Positions 22,401 to 35,900 of a DNA stretch of 64,000 nucleotides are shown here, piece by piece (within the stretch, counting starts at the first letter, position 1; every line of letters begins with the position of its first letter). Made by a program: the position numbers and the translations under genes. Below the pieces are notes generated by a model, which worked only from the letters and a program-made list of their open reading frames with translations, ran no database searches and was not told where the DNA came from. The stretch comes from Icerya purchasi (Eukaryota > Arthropoda > Insecta > Hemiptera > Monophlebidae), in the NCBI GenBank assembly GCA_039619475.1, contig CM077115.1, positions 140,194,172-140,258,171 of the forward strand, given 5' to 3'.

Positions 22401-22639
22401 AGCGATGTTAACTATTTTTAACCAGTCTGCTATTTTTATATAATCAGTTCTTGAACTTTTTGGGTAACATATTACTTAGGAACTATGGATTTCCGATTTT
22501 TTGTATATTATAGTAATATTCTTCTGCGTTTAGACTACCGAATTCGAATTCAGTTTTCATCCTGATACGAGCTTAATTACTCATATGTAATGCATCCGAA
22601 GGTATTTTTAATGTTTTCACAGTTTTTTTGTCTTTGGTG
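19441..22639. other. Interval with dispersed AT-rich repeats, no gene
   Basis: No coding region is recognised. A segment of about 60-100 bp containing TTTATAAATAGTGTACTAAAG (near 22150) recurs in weaker form near 20560-20620 and inside the element at 27205-27685, so it is part of an interspersed repeat. Poly(A) and poly(T) runs are common. Confidence 0.45.
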
Positions 22640-23095
22640 ACATTTCTCGCGCTAAGGTAAAGCAATTATCTGAGATGTTTTTACACGGACGACTTAACAA
22701 CTGGTGCTGATAACGTTCACGAAACCGTGAAACTTCAAAAACAAATACATTACTCGTCGCTTGCTAAACATGGATTCAGTTTGCATAAATGCACGAGTGA
22801 TCGGGAAAGTTACTCTGTCAAATTTGTAATAGCGATCACGTAGAAAACACACGTACGTTTATCTCGTTAATGAAGATTTTCGTTCTGGTTCTAAGTTTAT
22901 TTTGCAATCCTAATGCACGTAAACACGCAATGCGTTAAGTAAAACACTGACCAAACGTACGGTACTCGGCGGGATTCCAACACACTTTTGACCCTTGTGT
23001 CATGGTAACAGTGAGCGCCAGAATTTTAATGCAGAATATTTGGTGACAGGAAAAGGTCTCCAAACTGGAAAAAGTTAAATTCGTAAAATGTATAT
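22640..23095 (+). mobile_element. BEL/Pao LTR-retrotransposon polymerase fragment
   Basis: Broken + strand frames read TGADNVHETVKLQKQI and then AKHGFSLHKCTSDRE, the segment that follows the catalytic aspartates in BEL/Pao reverse transcriptases. Later they read TKRTVLGGIPTHFDP and ARILMQNIW, the connection before RNase H. The motif order is characteristic. No LTRs were found, so this is an internal relic. Confidence 0.7.
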
Positions 23096-23102
23096 CAAAA
23101 AA

Positions 23103-23215
23103 TCTCTCCCTCCCCTATTCTCATTAGTACCGTTGGGCTTAGTTCATTGTGAACCTTAATTTCACAATTCATGATACCTTATCAAGGATATGTGACTTAC
23201 TTTACTTTATATCAT
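23103..23215 (+). repeat. SINE family 1, 3' fragment
   Basis: It matches the 3' part of the SINE at 42012 (ATTCTCATTAGTACCGTTGG, TTAATTTCACAATTCATGAT, ACCTTATCAAGGATATG). The tRNA-derived head is missing. Confidence 0.75.
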
Positions 23216-23233
23216 TCAAACAATAGTTCAATA

Positions 23234-24153
23234 CAGGGATAAATCCAGTGTGAGGGGGAGATGCCTTCCCGGAACTCTAAAATTGGCCCCCCAGAACTTA
23301 ATACAAGCTGTTTAAGAATGCAGAAATTTAATAGGAAATAAAATTATTTTTATTGGCTTTGTTAACAGTTATGTCTAAAGTTGCTACCAAACCATTTTGA
23401 AATGGTTCAGTTGGTCGTTTATTTTTAAATTTCAAAATTGCCAGATTTATCTTTGACAGAAAAATGAAACTTCATAAAATACGGATAAAAAAAATGATCT
23501 TTTAAAATATGACTTTGACGTTTGCTTGTTATTCTATGAAAAAATTGATATGATTTTATTGCAAATGTGCGAAAGATGTAAAATATTAACGAGCTGAAAA
23601 AAATATTAACTGCAGTTGGTATTTTTTGTCAGCCTTGAAAGGGGAACTATCACGGTTCACGTCGATCCATTTATCATTAATATCAATAAATTGTTTTTAA
23701 AGGTTTCTCTTTTCGGTTTTAATTTATTCGTTTTTTTTTTTTTTTTTAAAGCAACATAATCTATAGACAACTTCATTTCTGTGTCTCTGTTGCTTTTTTT
23801 TTTGTTTTTTATTTCCAAGAAAAATCCATTTAAAACAGCTTAAACCACGGCGCATTCGTTTATTATAAAAAGATAATGAACCCGTTAGAATGTTTTTGCA
23901 ATATGTTCTTTAATGCTACAATTAGAATTAATCATTTTAAAACCAACAGAGAAAACGTTGTTGTTTATAATCGGTTATTTTACTTGAAATTTATTATTCA
24001 CACTTAGTTTTTCATTATTTTAAATTACATAATAAATCATTTTTTACATATTTGGTTTTATCTAGGAAAATCAAAAAACAATTTTCCTAGTAAAAATATA
24101 AAAAAAAGCTCTGCTCCCCCAAGCCCAGAAATAGATTCCTGAATTCATCCCTG
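23234..24153. mobile_element. Non-autonomous hAT element with perfect target duplication
   Basis: The 920-bp element begins CAGGGATAAATCCAG and ends with the complement of CAGGGATGAATTCAG, so the termini match at 13 of 15 positions. The 8-bp direct repeat GTTCAATA lies exactly outside both ends (23226-23233 and 24154-24161), as expected for hAT insertion. No transposase frame is present. Its undamaged target duplication suggests a fairly recent insertion. Confidence 0.92.
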
Positions 24154-24166
24154 GTTCAATACATGT

Positions 24167-25416
24167 TTAAAAAATAATAATCAGCTTAGACATAATATCG
24201 TTATTTACATTAATTTTAAGTTTATTACTGATGGTTTGAATAACTTTTAGAATTTCTGTCAGATTGAATTCTTTTAAAAATGAGAGTATAGAAAGAAGGG
24301 AAGAATTATCTGATCTGGTATTAATGCTGGAGGATGTATTATGACCAGCACCAGTCACCTGAGCATATGTAATATGATCCTGCTTCCGATTTTTAGGTAG
24401 ATCAGTATAGTAAGGTTATGCGTCCGCAAGGGTGATCCGTATTTAGTGTCAGTTAATCTTCTGCTCGGACACAGTTGCAGCAGTCGTTTGTAGACTGAAC
24501 AATCACTGAAATTAGCGGCATAAGATCCGTCGCAATTTGCGCATTTAGGCATATTTAACGTTCATTAGGGTGGTACAGGCCACAAGAAACACATCTTGGC
24601 GGAAGGTTAAAATTTTGAGACACATGTCCAAATTTTTGACAATTGTAACGTTGTCCTAAAACACTTTTACGAACATATTTATCACAGTGAACAACGCAGT
24701 TAATACATCCGCAATTTTGGTAGCAGGAGGGAAGGTAACTAAGAATATCGGTAGTAAGGTGGACTGATTAGAAAGGTTTTGTTTATCGGTAAATTGTCTA
24801 ATAGACACTTAAGGGGTTGCAAATCGCTTTTAATTCGCTCTCAATCTCAGTGGCAAGTGTGTAAAAAAGGGAACGTTGTTATTTTTGAAAAAAATTAATC
24901 GCATTATCGAAATTATTCGAGGATTTAAACAGAATCCGAGTTTTATTTCTAAAATTCCTAACACTTAACAGTGCTTTTAAGCGTATAAATTAGCAATTTT
25001 ACATCGATATCATTATTATCGTGAACATTTGTGATTGGAGGGTATTTACCGAGACTTTGTCATTAGAATCTTCGTCGAATAACATCCGTTTGATGATGCT
25101 TTCTTCAACTCGCAGCAGGGCGAAGCGATTACTCGTAGCTATTGTAGATGGCGAAGTTCTCAGTCGTTTGGTAGAGCTTCCGCCTTTGAAATGATTGATG
25201 AGCTTCCGTAGTGGAATGGTTAGTGTTGCTGTTAACGGCAGGAACGAAATCGGGATCTAATTCCTCCGCACCGCTAGAGCAGCTAGAGAGAGATAAATCC
25301 TCACTGATATTTGGTTGCTCATGTCGATGAGCAGCAGCCGACGAATCCTGAATATCGATAATTAGAGGTGGTGATGGTGTGCGGCAGAACATGCTGTTCC
25401 CCTTGTGCACACACAC
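24167..25416 (-). mobile_element. LINE ORF1 (gag-like) remnant with zinc knuckles
   Basis: Minus-strand frames give a Ser-rich N-terminal part (from 25416, ISEDLSLSSCSSGAEELDPD). Near 24700-24540 there are CCHC-like blocks (RYNCQKFGHVSQNFNL, RCVSCGLYHPNE, PKCANCDGSYAANFSDC). The C-terminal helical part has LLSILSFLKEFNLTEIL near 24290. This layout is typical of jockey-type ORF1 nucleic-acid-binding proteins. Frameshifts and stops break it and one knuckle has lost a cysteine. Confidence 0.7.
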
Positions 25417-25681
25417 CGTGCAGAAACCGTAGCCTTACGTCAGCCGTCCGATACAAATACCCGTTTTAGAAATCAGACAGAAACGAAGGCACAAATAAAG
25501 AAATTAAGTAATAATTACCTTCGAGACGAAATGTACAAGCACGATATTCATAAAGAAGAATCGAATTCCGTTTTAATTAAATTAATAAGTACTATCCCCG
25601 ATCATACATGAAACGAAAAAAGGATTTGGCGTGTGAAAAAGGGGAAAAAAAAGCATAATAGGTAAAAAGTAAAGAAAAGCA

Positions 25682-25940
25682 AGTCCCATACCTTTAGCAG
25701 GGCATCGGAGATTGTGAACTTAAGGTTGACACGGCGTACTTAAGGATCTAATGGATCTAAGGAGAATGCTGGGGCCAGTTCCTTTCTACTTTCGGATTAT
25801 CCGTCTTTACTGTCCCAGATTTTTCTGGTACTTAATTATTTCAGCTGGGTAAACCTAGAAGCAATTCGGATCTGGATCGAGACAAATCTCGAACCCTTGT
25901 CTCCTCTGATTTAGATAGCCAAGGAAGCACCTTAACCGGT
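25682..25940 (-). repeat. SINE family 1, copy on the minus strand
   Basis: Read on the minus strand it has the B-box region GGGTTCGAGATTTGTCTC, the body AATAATTAAGTACCAGA and the tail GGTATGGGACTT, matching the + strand copy at 42012. The first 20 or so bases of the tRNA head are missing. Confidence 0.8.
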
Positions 25941-26595
25941 ATTTACATAAAATCGATGTTATTTATTAATCTAACCGGCATACATTTCTTAGTGCTGTTG
26001 ACAATCTATTATCATTATCATCTTCTATTTTCTTCAACGATTACCTCTATTCATACTCCAATTCGATAATGTGTGCTATGTGCAAAAACCGCATTTTAGA
26101 CTGTATTGCGATACAAGTGCCGAAAACTATGTGTGCGTGAATGTTTACACCGATCCGCAGGAACATGTTGGCGCTGACCTTTTGGACGACTCTGTAGGAT
26201 TATAAATTTTTATCGATTATTATTCACCTGCGCCAGGACCGAACCAAGGACATTGGCCGCTGGTTTCGGAGATTTAGTCATTATTGTAACGGAGATTTCG
26301 GTGAGTGAAAATAGAAGTAACTTGTGTCTGATAATTTACGTTTAAATGTAAGTTTTAGTGAAACCGTTGCGAATAGAACAGTAGGAAGTTCAGGACACGA
26401 TTGTAGTAAAATTGGGAAATTGGGAAAAGACAAAATCGCGTACAACTAACAGAATGCCATCAATCACAGTCCATTTAGCCAAATGTAACAAATTCTAGCA
26501 ATTGAAAACGGATTATTTTCACATGATAACAGGACAAAAAAAATATCGATCATACGTAAATGTAACATGAATCATGCAAGGTTAGTACTTGTCGC
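25941..26595. other. Upstream flank of gene 2
   Basis: No coding region or transposon is recognised. It includes the distal promoter region of the legumain-like gene. Confidence 0.4.
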
Positions 26596-26599
26596 GGAT

Positions 26600-26629
26600 T
26601 ATAAAAAGTATTACCTTATCTAAGATAAG
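26600..26629 (+). promoter_or_regulatory. TATA-like motif and palindromic GATA site upstream of gene 2
   Basis: A TATAAAAA motif at 26600-26607 is followed by the perfect palindrome CTTATCTAAGATAAG (26615-26629), which holds two opposed GATA-factor sites. They lie about 150-180 bases before the start codon. GATA factors drive many insect gut genes, which would suit a digestive-type protease relative, but no transcription start is visible. AT-rich sequence also yields TATA boxes by chance. Confidence 0.35.
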
Positions 26630-26777
26630 TGCTTATACTTCGATTACGTAAATAATTATGGCCTCAAGCGTGCATTATTAAAGTATTCATGTAGAATTCG
26701 GTGTTTTTGATTTTTGTCACTGATTTTCTCTCAGAATTAGAAGTTTTAAAATTGATGTATTTTCTTATGAAAAAATA

Positions 26778-26906
26778 ATGAACCGTAATAATAGTTCTAA
26801 TATATTTGCATTATTCGCAATAGTTATTTGTCTTACAGCTGTGCGCGCCGAATTATGGGCATTTTTAGTAGCTGGCGGCGGAAACTGGATCTCCTACCAT
26901 AGAGAA
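26778..26906 (+). CDS. Gene 2 exon 1: signal peptide and first beta strand
   Basis: The ATG at 26778 opens a hydrophobic core (IFALFAIVICLTAV) with a likely cleavage after residue 24. LWAFLVAGGGNWISYHRE then matches the legumain start, which normally reads WYNYRHQ at this spot. Asn42 of human legumain aligns with Ser39. The donor is GAA/GTAAAT, phase 0. Confidence 0.88.
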
Positions 26907-29900
26907 GTAAATGCTCACATTTCGTCAAATTTTCGTTCATTAATTATTCTTATGTTCAACAAAATTTCACTGCCTTATTCATTTTTAGTCAACAACAACC
27001 GATCAGTCAAATGATAAATTATTATACACCAGTCATCTGCCAGGCTGCTTAATTAATTTTTTTCCCCGTGACCTGCATTACAGCAACGAGTAGATCGAGA
27101 GCAAACCAGTATCACATTTTTTTTTTTTTTTTTAGGCTTTGCTCTCGTAATAGAAACTCAGCAGTTTCGTGAATTAGTATTGAATTAAAGTTTTTTAAGA
27201 GGTCCAGGGCCGTATCTAGATCAAAATTTCGGGGGGGAGGGGGAAGTTACGAAAATATTTTTATAATTATACATATATGTATATGTATGTATGTGTGCGT
27301 ATGTTTTTTTTTAAATGGGCTCGATGTCAACACTGACCCAACTACATGAGCTAAGATCACTTACTCAGATTCTGAGGCGATCAGAGATAGAGACTATAAA
27401 GGAAAGAAGGAGGGGAATAACGGATGAAATATATTTATTTATAAATGGTACACTAAAGTTTTGTAGTCAATTATTGTGTATACAATATTTGAACACTACA
27501 ATAAAAACAAATAAAAAAAATATTAATTTCCATAGAATTAATAAAAATTTTAATTTTCTTTTCTTCTGTCGGAAAATTGAAAAGAAATGTATTCTGAATT
27601 TCGGTCCATTTAATTCAAGCAGTTATTATTTCGAAACATTTCGGGTGGGGTGAACCCGGAAAACCTCCCCTCAGATGCGGCCCTGAAAAAATCGATATAT
27701 TTTTTAACGTCGTGAAAGTATATTATTATAAGACGCGGCGCTGTTTTTTTCATGATGAATTTTCATAATAAAAAATCTTAAGTAATAATTCAATATTTAA
27801 CCAGTTCACTGCCCAACTTAGTTTTATTAAAATTTGTAATTGAAAAAAATAAAATTTTAACTTATTGTTTCTTTTTCATACGTACAAAGTGGGAAAAAAA
27901 TTTATTCTTAAAAACGGCTCAGAAAAATCTCCTACACTTCGGTATTTTAATTATTTCAATAAACACACGTCATTCGCACACTTCCACTGTCACATTTGTC
28001 GCAAATTATTTTTTAATAATTATCAAGCTTTCATGTAAAATACTGAAAAGAAATATAGGCTTTATTTGTTTATAAATGTATTTGCAACGTAAATTCTGCA
28101 AGCCCGTTAACGCGTAGGATGTAATAATGTGAACTTTTAATGTATAGAGCTAATAGAGAAAAAAAATTGAAATATTGCTGACATTTGTTTTAGTGTAAGA
28201 GAAAAATAGAACAATAAAAACATTGATTTTATAATATTTTAATAGAAAATAATTATCATTATTTTATTAAAAATAAACTTACCAAAAAAAGGAAGATAAC
28301 AAATACATCCTTCATTTCTATTTTGCTTTTACCAATTTATCAGAGCGCTCCTCATTAAAAAAAAAAAAAATTAAAGTTTAAAAAATAATGGTGCACATTA
28401 AAAACACAAATACTTTAACAAAGAAGTATTGATTCTTGCTGAATACTTTTGCGATCTGAAGCCTGAAAAAAAATTAGTGTCACTAGTGGATTCTCAATCC
28501 TCTTGCGTTGTCGCAATATAGTTATAATGATTTCTTTTATTTTGAGACCAAACTGTAATGAGTTTTTTATAGTTAAATTAAATGAAACAGATAGTTGGCG
28601 GATTAGGTATTTTAGCGTTAAATAAATACATATTAAACCGAAGACGAAAAATTTTCTGAAATATGAAGTGAATCGTAAAATTCACGCATTAATTCCTTAT
28701 TGACGATTATTTATCATTTATTCATCATCATTATTATTATTATAACTGTTAATGCGCATCATACCAGTGACATATATATGCATGAAACTTTTGCTGTTAT
28801 ACAAAATTCAATATTTTATTTGAGAAATTCAAGGTGAGGGGTGGGGGGATTACATATAGTCACAGCAGAACACTTTATGTTATTTTCGAATAGATCGGCA
28901 TTATCTTACAAAATACTAACTCGAGCTACTTTTATTTATTTTAGTTACAAAGAGATAATGAGCCTGTAGTAGAATAGGTTAAAGTTAGAGGTAAATTTAT
29001 GGGAACGTTATACCGTGATAAGGAATATTACTCGTATTTTACTCAATGACTTGAGGATTAAAATAATTGGCACGGCTATTTGACACACTAGAAGAATTAA
29101 CTGTTTCGAAGTGAACTTTAAAATTTCATTAGGTACGCCATAACGTCACTTTCAAATAGCGGCTCTTTCACAATTTTATATTTTGTAGATTTTACGTACA
29201 TTCTCAGATTACATTCATTGCGGTGAAATTTGATATCCGTTATACGGCATGTATTGTAAATTATAAACAAACTTAAAGACGCAGCACAAATAGCGGTTTG
29301 AAATTTATAGCATAATCCTAAAAAAATAAAAATCCGTGCAAAGGGCTTAACATTCAGACGAGAAAATAAAAGTTTATTAATTTTTTCTGATTACGATCTT
29401 AATTATGATCTCTGTTACGATATTTTCCATTTATTTAGGGTTTTTTTTTTTGTTATATCTATTTTTTATTGCACGCCTGCAACGGGGGAACACTCGAATT
29501 GTGCAGCAAACGCGAAATAGCCCGCCCGCTGAGAACTCGAATTCCGCATTGCCTTTAAATAAAAAGAAACTCCGGATTTTATAAAATCAAGGAAGGAATA
29601 AAATCAGTAAAAGTGTCGTTCTTTCAGTGACTTCCAAAATGTTTTATCATACCTCGATGGGGAATGTTCACTATTTGAAATAACATTTCGGTTGCTTAGA
29701 AAAAACCTTCTTAAAGGTTTGCGAAAAATAGGCTATCATCCCATTAGCAGTACGGTTCTTATTCTAAATATTTTTAACAATCTAGAAACGTACACATATT
29801 TAAAGAAATGTTGCATAAAATAGAATAATTTTTTGCACGAATATTATTTATATCATCATCAATGAGCTTCGTGAATCCGTCGTGGAGATATCGTGATTAT

Positions 29901-32900
29901 GATCTGTCCATGTGATGTTTGAGATGTCGCCACTGATGTCTGTTGTGGGCCAGTCGAACATATTCTACGAAATTTTTTCCTACAGCTGTCCACATCATGT
30001 CTGACCATCTGGTTGGAACGCGACCACATCTTCCTTTTCCTTCCAGAATTCTCGTCTCCAATAATCCATTTTCTCCTATCACCACGACTAAAGAGTATTT
30101 CACAGTATTCTTTTAATTAATTCCGACACGATAATCTTTTCGTTACGTCTATTTCTTGTAACACCCAGCTGTTTGTTCTTTTTTCCGTCCATGTTATTCA
30201 TAATATATATTTCCAACAGTATAATATTACTAAGGCATCTATCTTTTATCTATATCGGATTTACATAGAGTCCATGTTGCTGCACCGTATAGAAATACTG
30301 AGAACACCAGACTATTCACTAGTCTTATTTTTACTTTCTTTGATACCGCGGGATATATCCGTTTTAGTCGACACATAACACTTTTTGTTATGCTCGTTCT
30401 GTGTCTAATTTCCGCGTCAAATCTACTATCGAACCTCGGATATCTATACTGTTTCACACTTTCCACGCCGTTAATATCATGCAAAATTCTGAACGATTGT
30501 CGTTTTTCCTGTCTATAATCATAATTTTCGTCTTATCTTTATTAATTACTAACCCATGCATTTTTCAAGACGACTTAGAGTTTGTGTCACACTGCTTAAG
30601 CTACCGGGGTTATTAATTTTAGTGTCGTCTGCATTACTGAGATTTGAAATCTGAACTCTTCCGACTGAAAACCCGCTATCATTAGTCTGCAAAAATTTAC
30701 GCACGATGGATAAAAGTCTTTCGAGTATGTATTTTTATTTATTCGAACTTTTGACGTACTATGCTCATATAGATTTGCGATAAGGCGTACTAAATGTCTC
30801 GGTGCTCCCATTTCCTTCATTGAACACAATCAAAAGCCCTTTTATAGTCCACAATCTATCAATAGCCGCATGGTCAAAATATTTATATAAAATAATGTAA
30901 ATTACAATAATTTCTTTTCTTTTTTTTTTTTTTTTAAATAATAATTTGCGGGTTCCACAAGGCACTAGCCCGTCTGTGGGTTCCCAACATAATTATATCA
31001 TTTATTTGTACAATATTAACTTAACTTAAGTACTACTTTCTGTTACAGCATAAAAAGTGTTAACTTATATATTACTATACTATAAAATATCCACACTCTC
31101 CCATTATTTATCATTTCTATTTGAATATGTAGAATTTTCAGCATAATATAATATAGTATTTAAACTTTAAATGACAACACAAAAAATTTACAATTAGTAT
31201 AAACTGACACGTATATCAAAAAATGAATAGTTTTCAGCAAGGGATAATTCCGACAAAACATAAAAATATAAAATACAAACAATAATGTATAACCAAGAGG
31301 AATTAGCCCAATTGCAAACTGGAGAAATAGATGGGTTGTATTGCTCAAAATGTTGTTCCTATAAAGCAATTGTATAGATTCCCTACGTCGTAATAGTCTA
31401 TTTATAGTTTTATTTTTAATTTTACGATAATGTTCATATTTATTTATAAATTTTTATTGATTAGACTAAATTTAATTCACATTTTTATTTATTATATATA
31501 GTAATAACAAAATCTGATGGGTTCATTCTATTTTTCTGTTCACTTATTAACGTAAAGATTATATACTATTTACTCAGTTTTACTTTATCGTTAAGGAAAT
31601 CTTCCCTTTTTTTTTTTTTATAAGTTTAAAAACTCGTCGCAAATTCTGAAAGTTCTTTTTTGAGAAACTGAAATATGCTTTTAACTTCTATGTGGTGTTT
31701 TCCATCAATACACAATACGTCCGGGAAAAAAATATTTTTTTGAACTTTGAAGTTTTCAGCACCTTCTGGTAATTTAATTTTGAAGCTAAAATATCGCTAT
31801 ATGTTTTCTCCGAAGTATCCTTATTTATATATTTACGAAAATCACATTTTTTTTTTTTTTTTTATGGCCTGAACGAAAACTGTTCTTTTAGCCAACAAAC
31901 TCATTTGTTTGCTGTTTGTAGACCCAAATGGGGTTTAAATTAAATGGTTATTGGAAATGCTTATTTCATGCGTTGCAAAGTTTGTTGTTTGTTGCATATT
32001 TTAAATTTCAAGAATAATAATATCGGTTGGCGAGTTAGACACATTTTGAAGTGATTTTTGGGGGAATTTTAAATTCGTCATATTCTCCGCGGTTTTTAAC
32101 GCTCAGGGATTAGAAGAGCTGTTCGAACGTCCAAAAGAGCATTTTAATACTATTTTTGCACATAACTTTACATTTAAATGTGTAACCGTCATAATTTTTC
32201 CTCATAAAAAAAAACCATCAAAAATTATCCGGCTTGCAATGGTAGATCACAGTAATTTTGAACTGCTCTATTTCTAATCATAGGAAATAAATAGATGTGT
32301 TTGAGAATTGTTATTTTACAGCGGCTTTGCAGAATTCCAACTGTTGTTCGAGAAATATTCATCCCTGTAGTAATAAAACTGTCAACAATGCTAATTGCTT
32401 AACATTAATGGTAACAACACGCAGTTAACATTAAAATATATGAAAGCGAAATATTTTATTAAAAATAGTAACTTTTAAATAAATAAAAAATCAATTTCAC
32501 GTTTGATCACAAATATAATTCTTTTGAAACTAGAAAGATAAAAGATCATAAATGTAGACAATTAGGAGTATGTTAAATTACACTGAAAGTTCAGCTAACT
32601 GGCAAATTGCAAAAGCCAGTTATCAATTTTTAATGATTATAAATGAGAACATAAATATGTATCACAGTTATTTATCAAAAGTATATAATATTTGTTTTGT
32701 AAACTAAAAATGAAACTGGAAATTTGAACAATTTTATATTTTTAAAATTAACCTGGCCTATTCTCAAATATTTTTTGATAAAACGTTACACAGAAAATAT
32801 TTTTAATACATAAATAGGCGTAGTAGTATTTTTCATTGGCGGATTAAAAATTCATTTTCAAAATATGATACGTAAAAATTTTGAAAGCTATCGAACAAAA

Positions 32901-35900
32901 AAAATTTAGTACGATGAAGCAGCCGTTAGTTTTGGTGTCCAACCAATATCATGGTCCGAATGCCATTTTCGTTCGTTTTTTTATATTTTACACCTGCAAA
33001 CTTCCAGTGCGCAGTTCGAGTGTGAAGATTACTAGACCTCTTTTTAATCGCTGACCCAGGTAAACAACGGTATGGAATTCGAGCGCGGCCGTTTGAACCG
33101 CTATTACGTAGGCTGCTCGCTGATCGGCTGAGGCAGCCAGGAGAGATGCTTTATTTCTTTGTCGCCTACATCAGTGCTGTTTTTTACCTATTTGTTCGTC
33201 GTCGTTTCCAGACATGTGGAAATATTCGCTTCCTCTTTGTCGGACGTAGTCATGTTTTACTATTGCCTTGTTGCAATATTAAATCATTAACCGTTAATGG
33301 CCGTTTAACTTCTTCTTCTTCTTTTTAAGAGCCTTGCTCTTGTCTTGTAGCTTAACCTATTATCCTTTTCCATTTTTTTTCTGTCTTGTGCTGTGTTCTT
33401 AATATTATTATAATCCATTTTCAGTTTGATTTTTGTCTGTCCTATCCATTTAAGTCGGGGTCTGCCTCGTTTCCTCTTCCCTTCTAGTTTCCCTTCTATT
33501 ATTGTCGTTATGAAGGTGTTGTGGCGCAGTATGTGTCCCAAAAATCTGCCTCTTCTTTGTTCCAAAATTTTTATCAGCTTCCTTTCTTCTTCTATCATTT
33601 CCATTATTTCTTTATTTGTTTTCTTCTGCGTCCATAAAATATTTAAAATGCGGCGCCATCCCCACATTTCAAAGGCCTCCAATCGCTTTTTAAGATTCTT
33701 TGTTAATACCCATGTTTCCGAACCATATAACAACACACTCCATATGTAAGTCTTCATTAATCTTTTCCTTGTACCTAGTTTGACCTTTTTGTTGAATAAT
33801 TCTCTCTTTTTCATGAAAGTTTGTTTGGCAATTGCTATTCTTGTTCTTACTTCTATATCACTTCTTCCTTCTTGTGTTATAATACTTCCCAAGTATCTAA
33901 AATGATTTACTTGTTCTAATATTTCTTCGCCTAACTTTATCTGTGCCTTCTTTTCATTAATACTAGCTATTAATATTTTTGTTTTTCCTTCATTTATTTT
34001 TAAATTTAATTGTTCCAAGCCTTTTTGTAATGTTAGTAATGGCTCTTGTAGTTGCTCTTCACTTTCAGCTATTAACGCAATATCGTCCGCAAATCTTAAG
34101 CAGTGTATTTCTTCTCCGTTTATTTTCACTCTAACTTTAGTCTTTTCTTTCATCGTTGTAATTGGTTCTTCTATTATTAAATTAAAAAGCATAGGCGATA
34201 ACGGACATCCCCCTGTCTTACTCCTCTTTGTATTTTTGCCTTTTTACTGTACTCTCCGATTCTTATTTCCATCTTTTGATCCTTATATAATTCCCATATA
34301 ATTTTTCTATCATTGTAGTCTATTCCTATTTCTTCCAATTTTGAGAATAATGTTCTCCATGTTACATGATCAAAGGCTTTTTCTATGTCTACAAAAGCTA
34401 TATATAATTCTTCCCTTAGTTCGATTTTTTTTTCTATAATTAGCCTTAATGCCAATATAGCCTCTCGGGTTCCCTTTTCCCTTCTGAATCCATATTGGTC
34501 TCTACTTAACGTTTCTTCTATTTTATTCCTTATTCTTTTCATTATAATTTTTATTATTATTTTTGAGGTATGTGGTATTAAGTTTATTATCCTATATTCT
34601 GAGCAATCTCTTGTATGTAATTTTTTAGGTATTGTTATCACTGCATTGGTTTTGAAATCTTGTGGCAGTTTACCTTGCTCATAACATGTTTTTATTAACT
34701 CGTACAATTCTTCCTGAGTTCCTTTATCAGTCATTTTTAATAAATCGGCTGGTATGTTATCTATGCCTGGCGCCTTTTTGTTTGTCAGCTCTTTCAATGC
34801 CAGATCAAATTCTTCTCTCATTATTCCAGGTCCTTTTTCGTCTCTTCCCTCTCTGTAATCGTTTGTTTTTATTTCTTGTATATTTACCTTTCCTTTATAT
34901 AGATCTTCTATATGTTCTTTCCATCTTCTACATATGTCTTTTTCCGTTATTAGCATTTTTCCCTTTTTATCATTTATGACAACATTTTAATTTGTTAATC
35001 GTTTAAATGATAAAAACTAGCCCGTCCTTTTAATAATCTCTGCATAGCAAATATAATAAGTTAATAATAACAAATGAATAAGATAAATTTTCTACTTAAT
35101 AACGTTTTCGGGCATTATCAGCTAAACCAATATGTGAACAGATACAAATTCTAAGGAGTGTGATTTAGAATTTGTATCTGTTCACATATTGGTTTAGCTG
35201 ATAATGCCCGAAAACGTTACTAAGTAAGAAAATTTATCTTATTCGTTTATTATAATTGTTTATTATATTTGTTATTATTAACTTATTATATTTATATATT
35301 TAACAAACAGTATGAAAAAAGATTCTTCATTAAAAGATTCTTCTGCATAGCAAAATTAAAATGTGATTCCAATCATGAATTACTCAATAATGATCTTATG
35401 TTTTGTTTGATTTATTCAGTTTTAATTTTATAGTTATAACCTGTTGCCTCTTCTATAGAAAAGTAATATTTATTATCGATTGATTTATTAAAAATGATTA
35501 TTTAAAATTATTGTGGCAGGCTGATGTTTGTAACTTGTATCAGATACTACGTGCCAATAATGTACCGAAGGAAAACATTGTTGTGATGATGCCGGACGCT
35601 ATAGCTTATAATTCGAAGTAAGGAAATGTCCGCGCAGAAAGTATTTCGCTTCGTTTACATAACGTTGGATGTAGTTGATTTAAGTTAACGGTTTTTTTAT
35701 TCAATGTTTTCCTCGTTTATATAATTATGTAAATAAAAAAAACACCTAATTAAGCAAAAAAAAAAAAAACATATCGAAACTCTAAAGATGAGTCGTGAAA
35801 TGTGACATTTCGTGACATACGTTCAAGTAGAATTTAAAGAATAATTTTTTATCTTTCCTTTTTGACGGTTGCTTTCAATTTGTTTACAATAATTTTCATT

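Noticed and set aside
26907..27014. Continuation of the exon 1 frame to a stop at 27014
   Set aside because: The GTAAAT donor at 26907 joins exon 2 in phase and restores the legumain motif; the read-through has no similarity.
31160..31369. 69-codon hydrophobic minus-strand frame
   Set aside because: Aromatic and Leu-rich composition is expected from AT-rich DNA; no neighbouring exon, motif or start context supports a gene.
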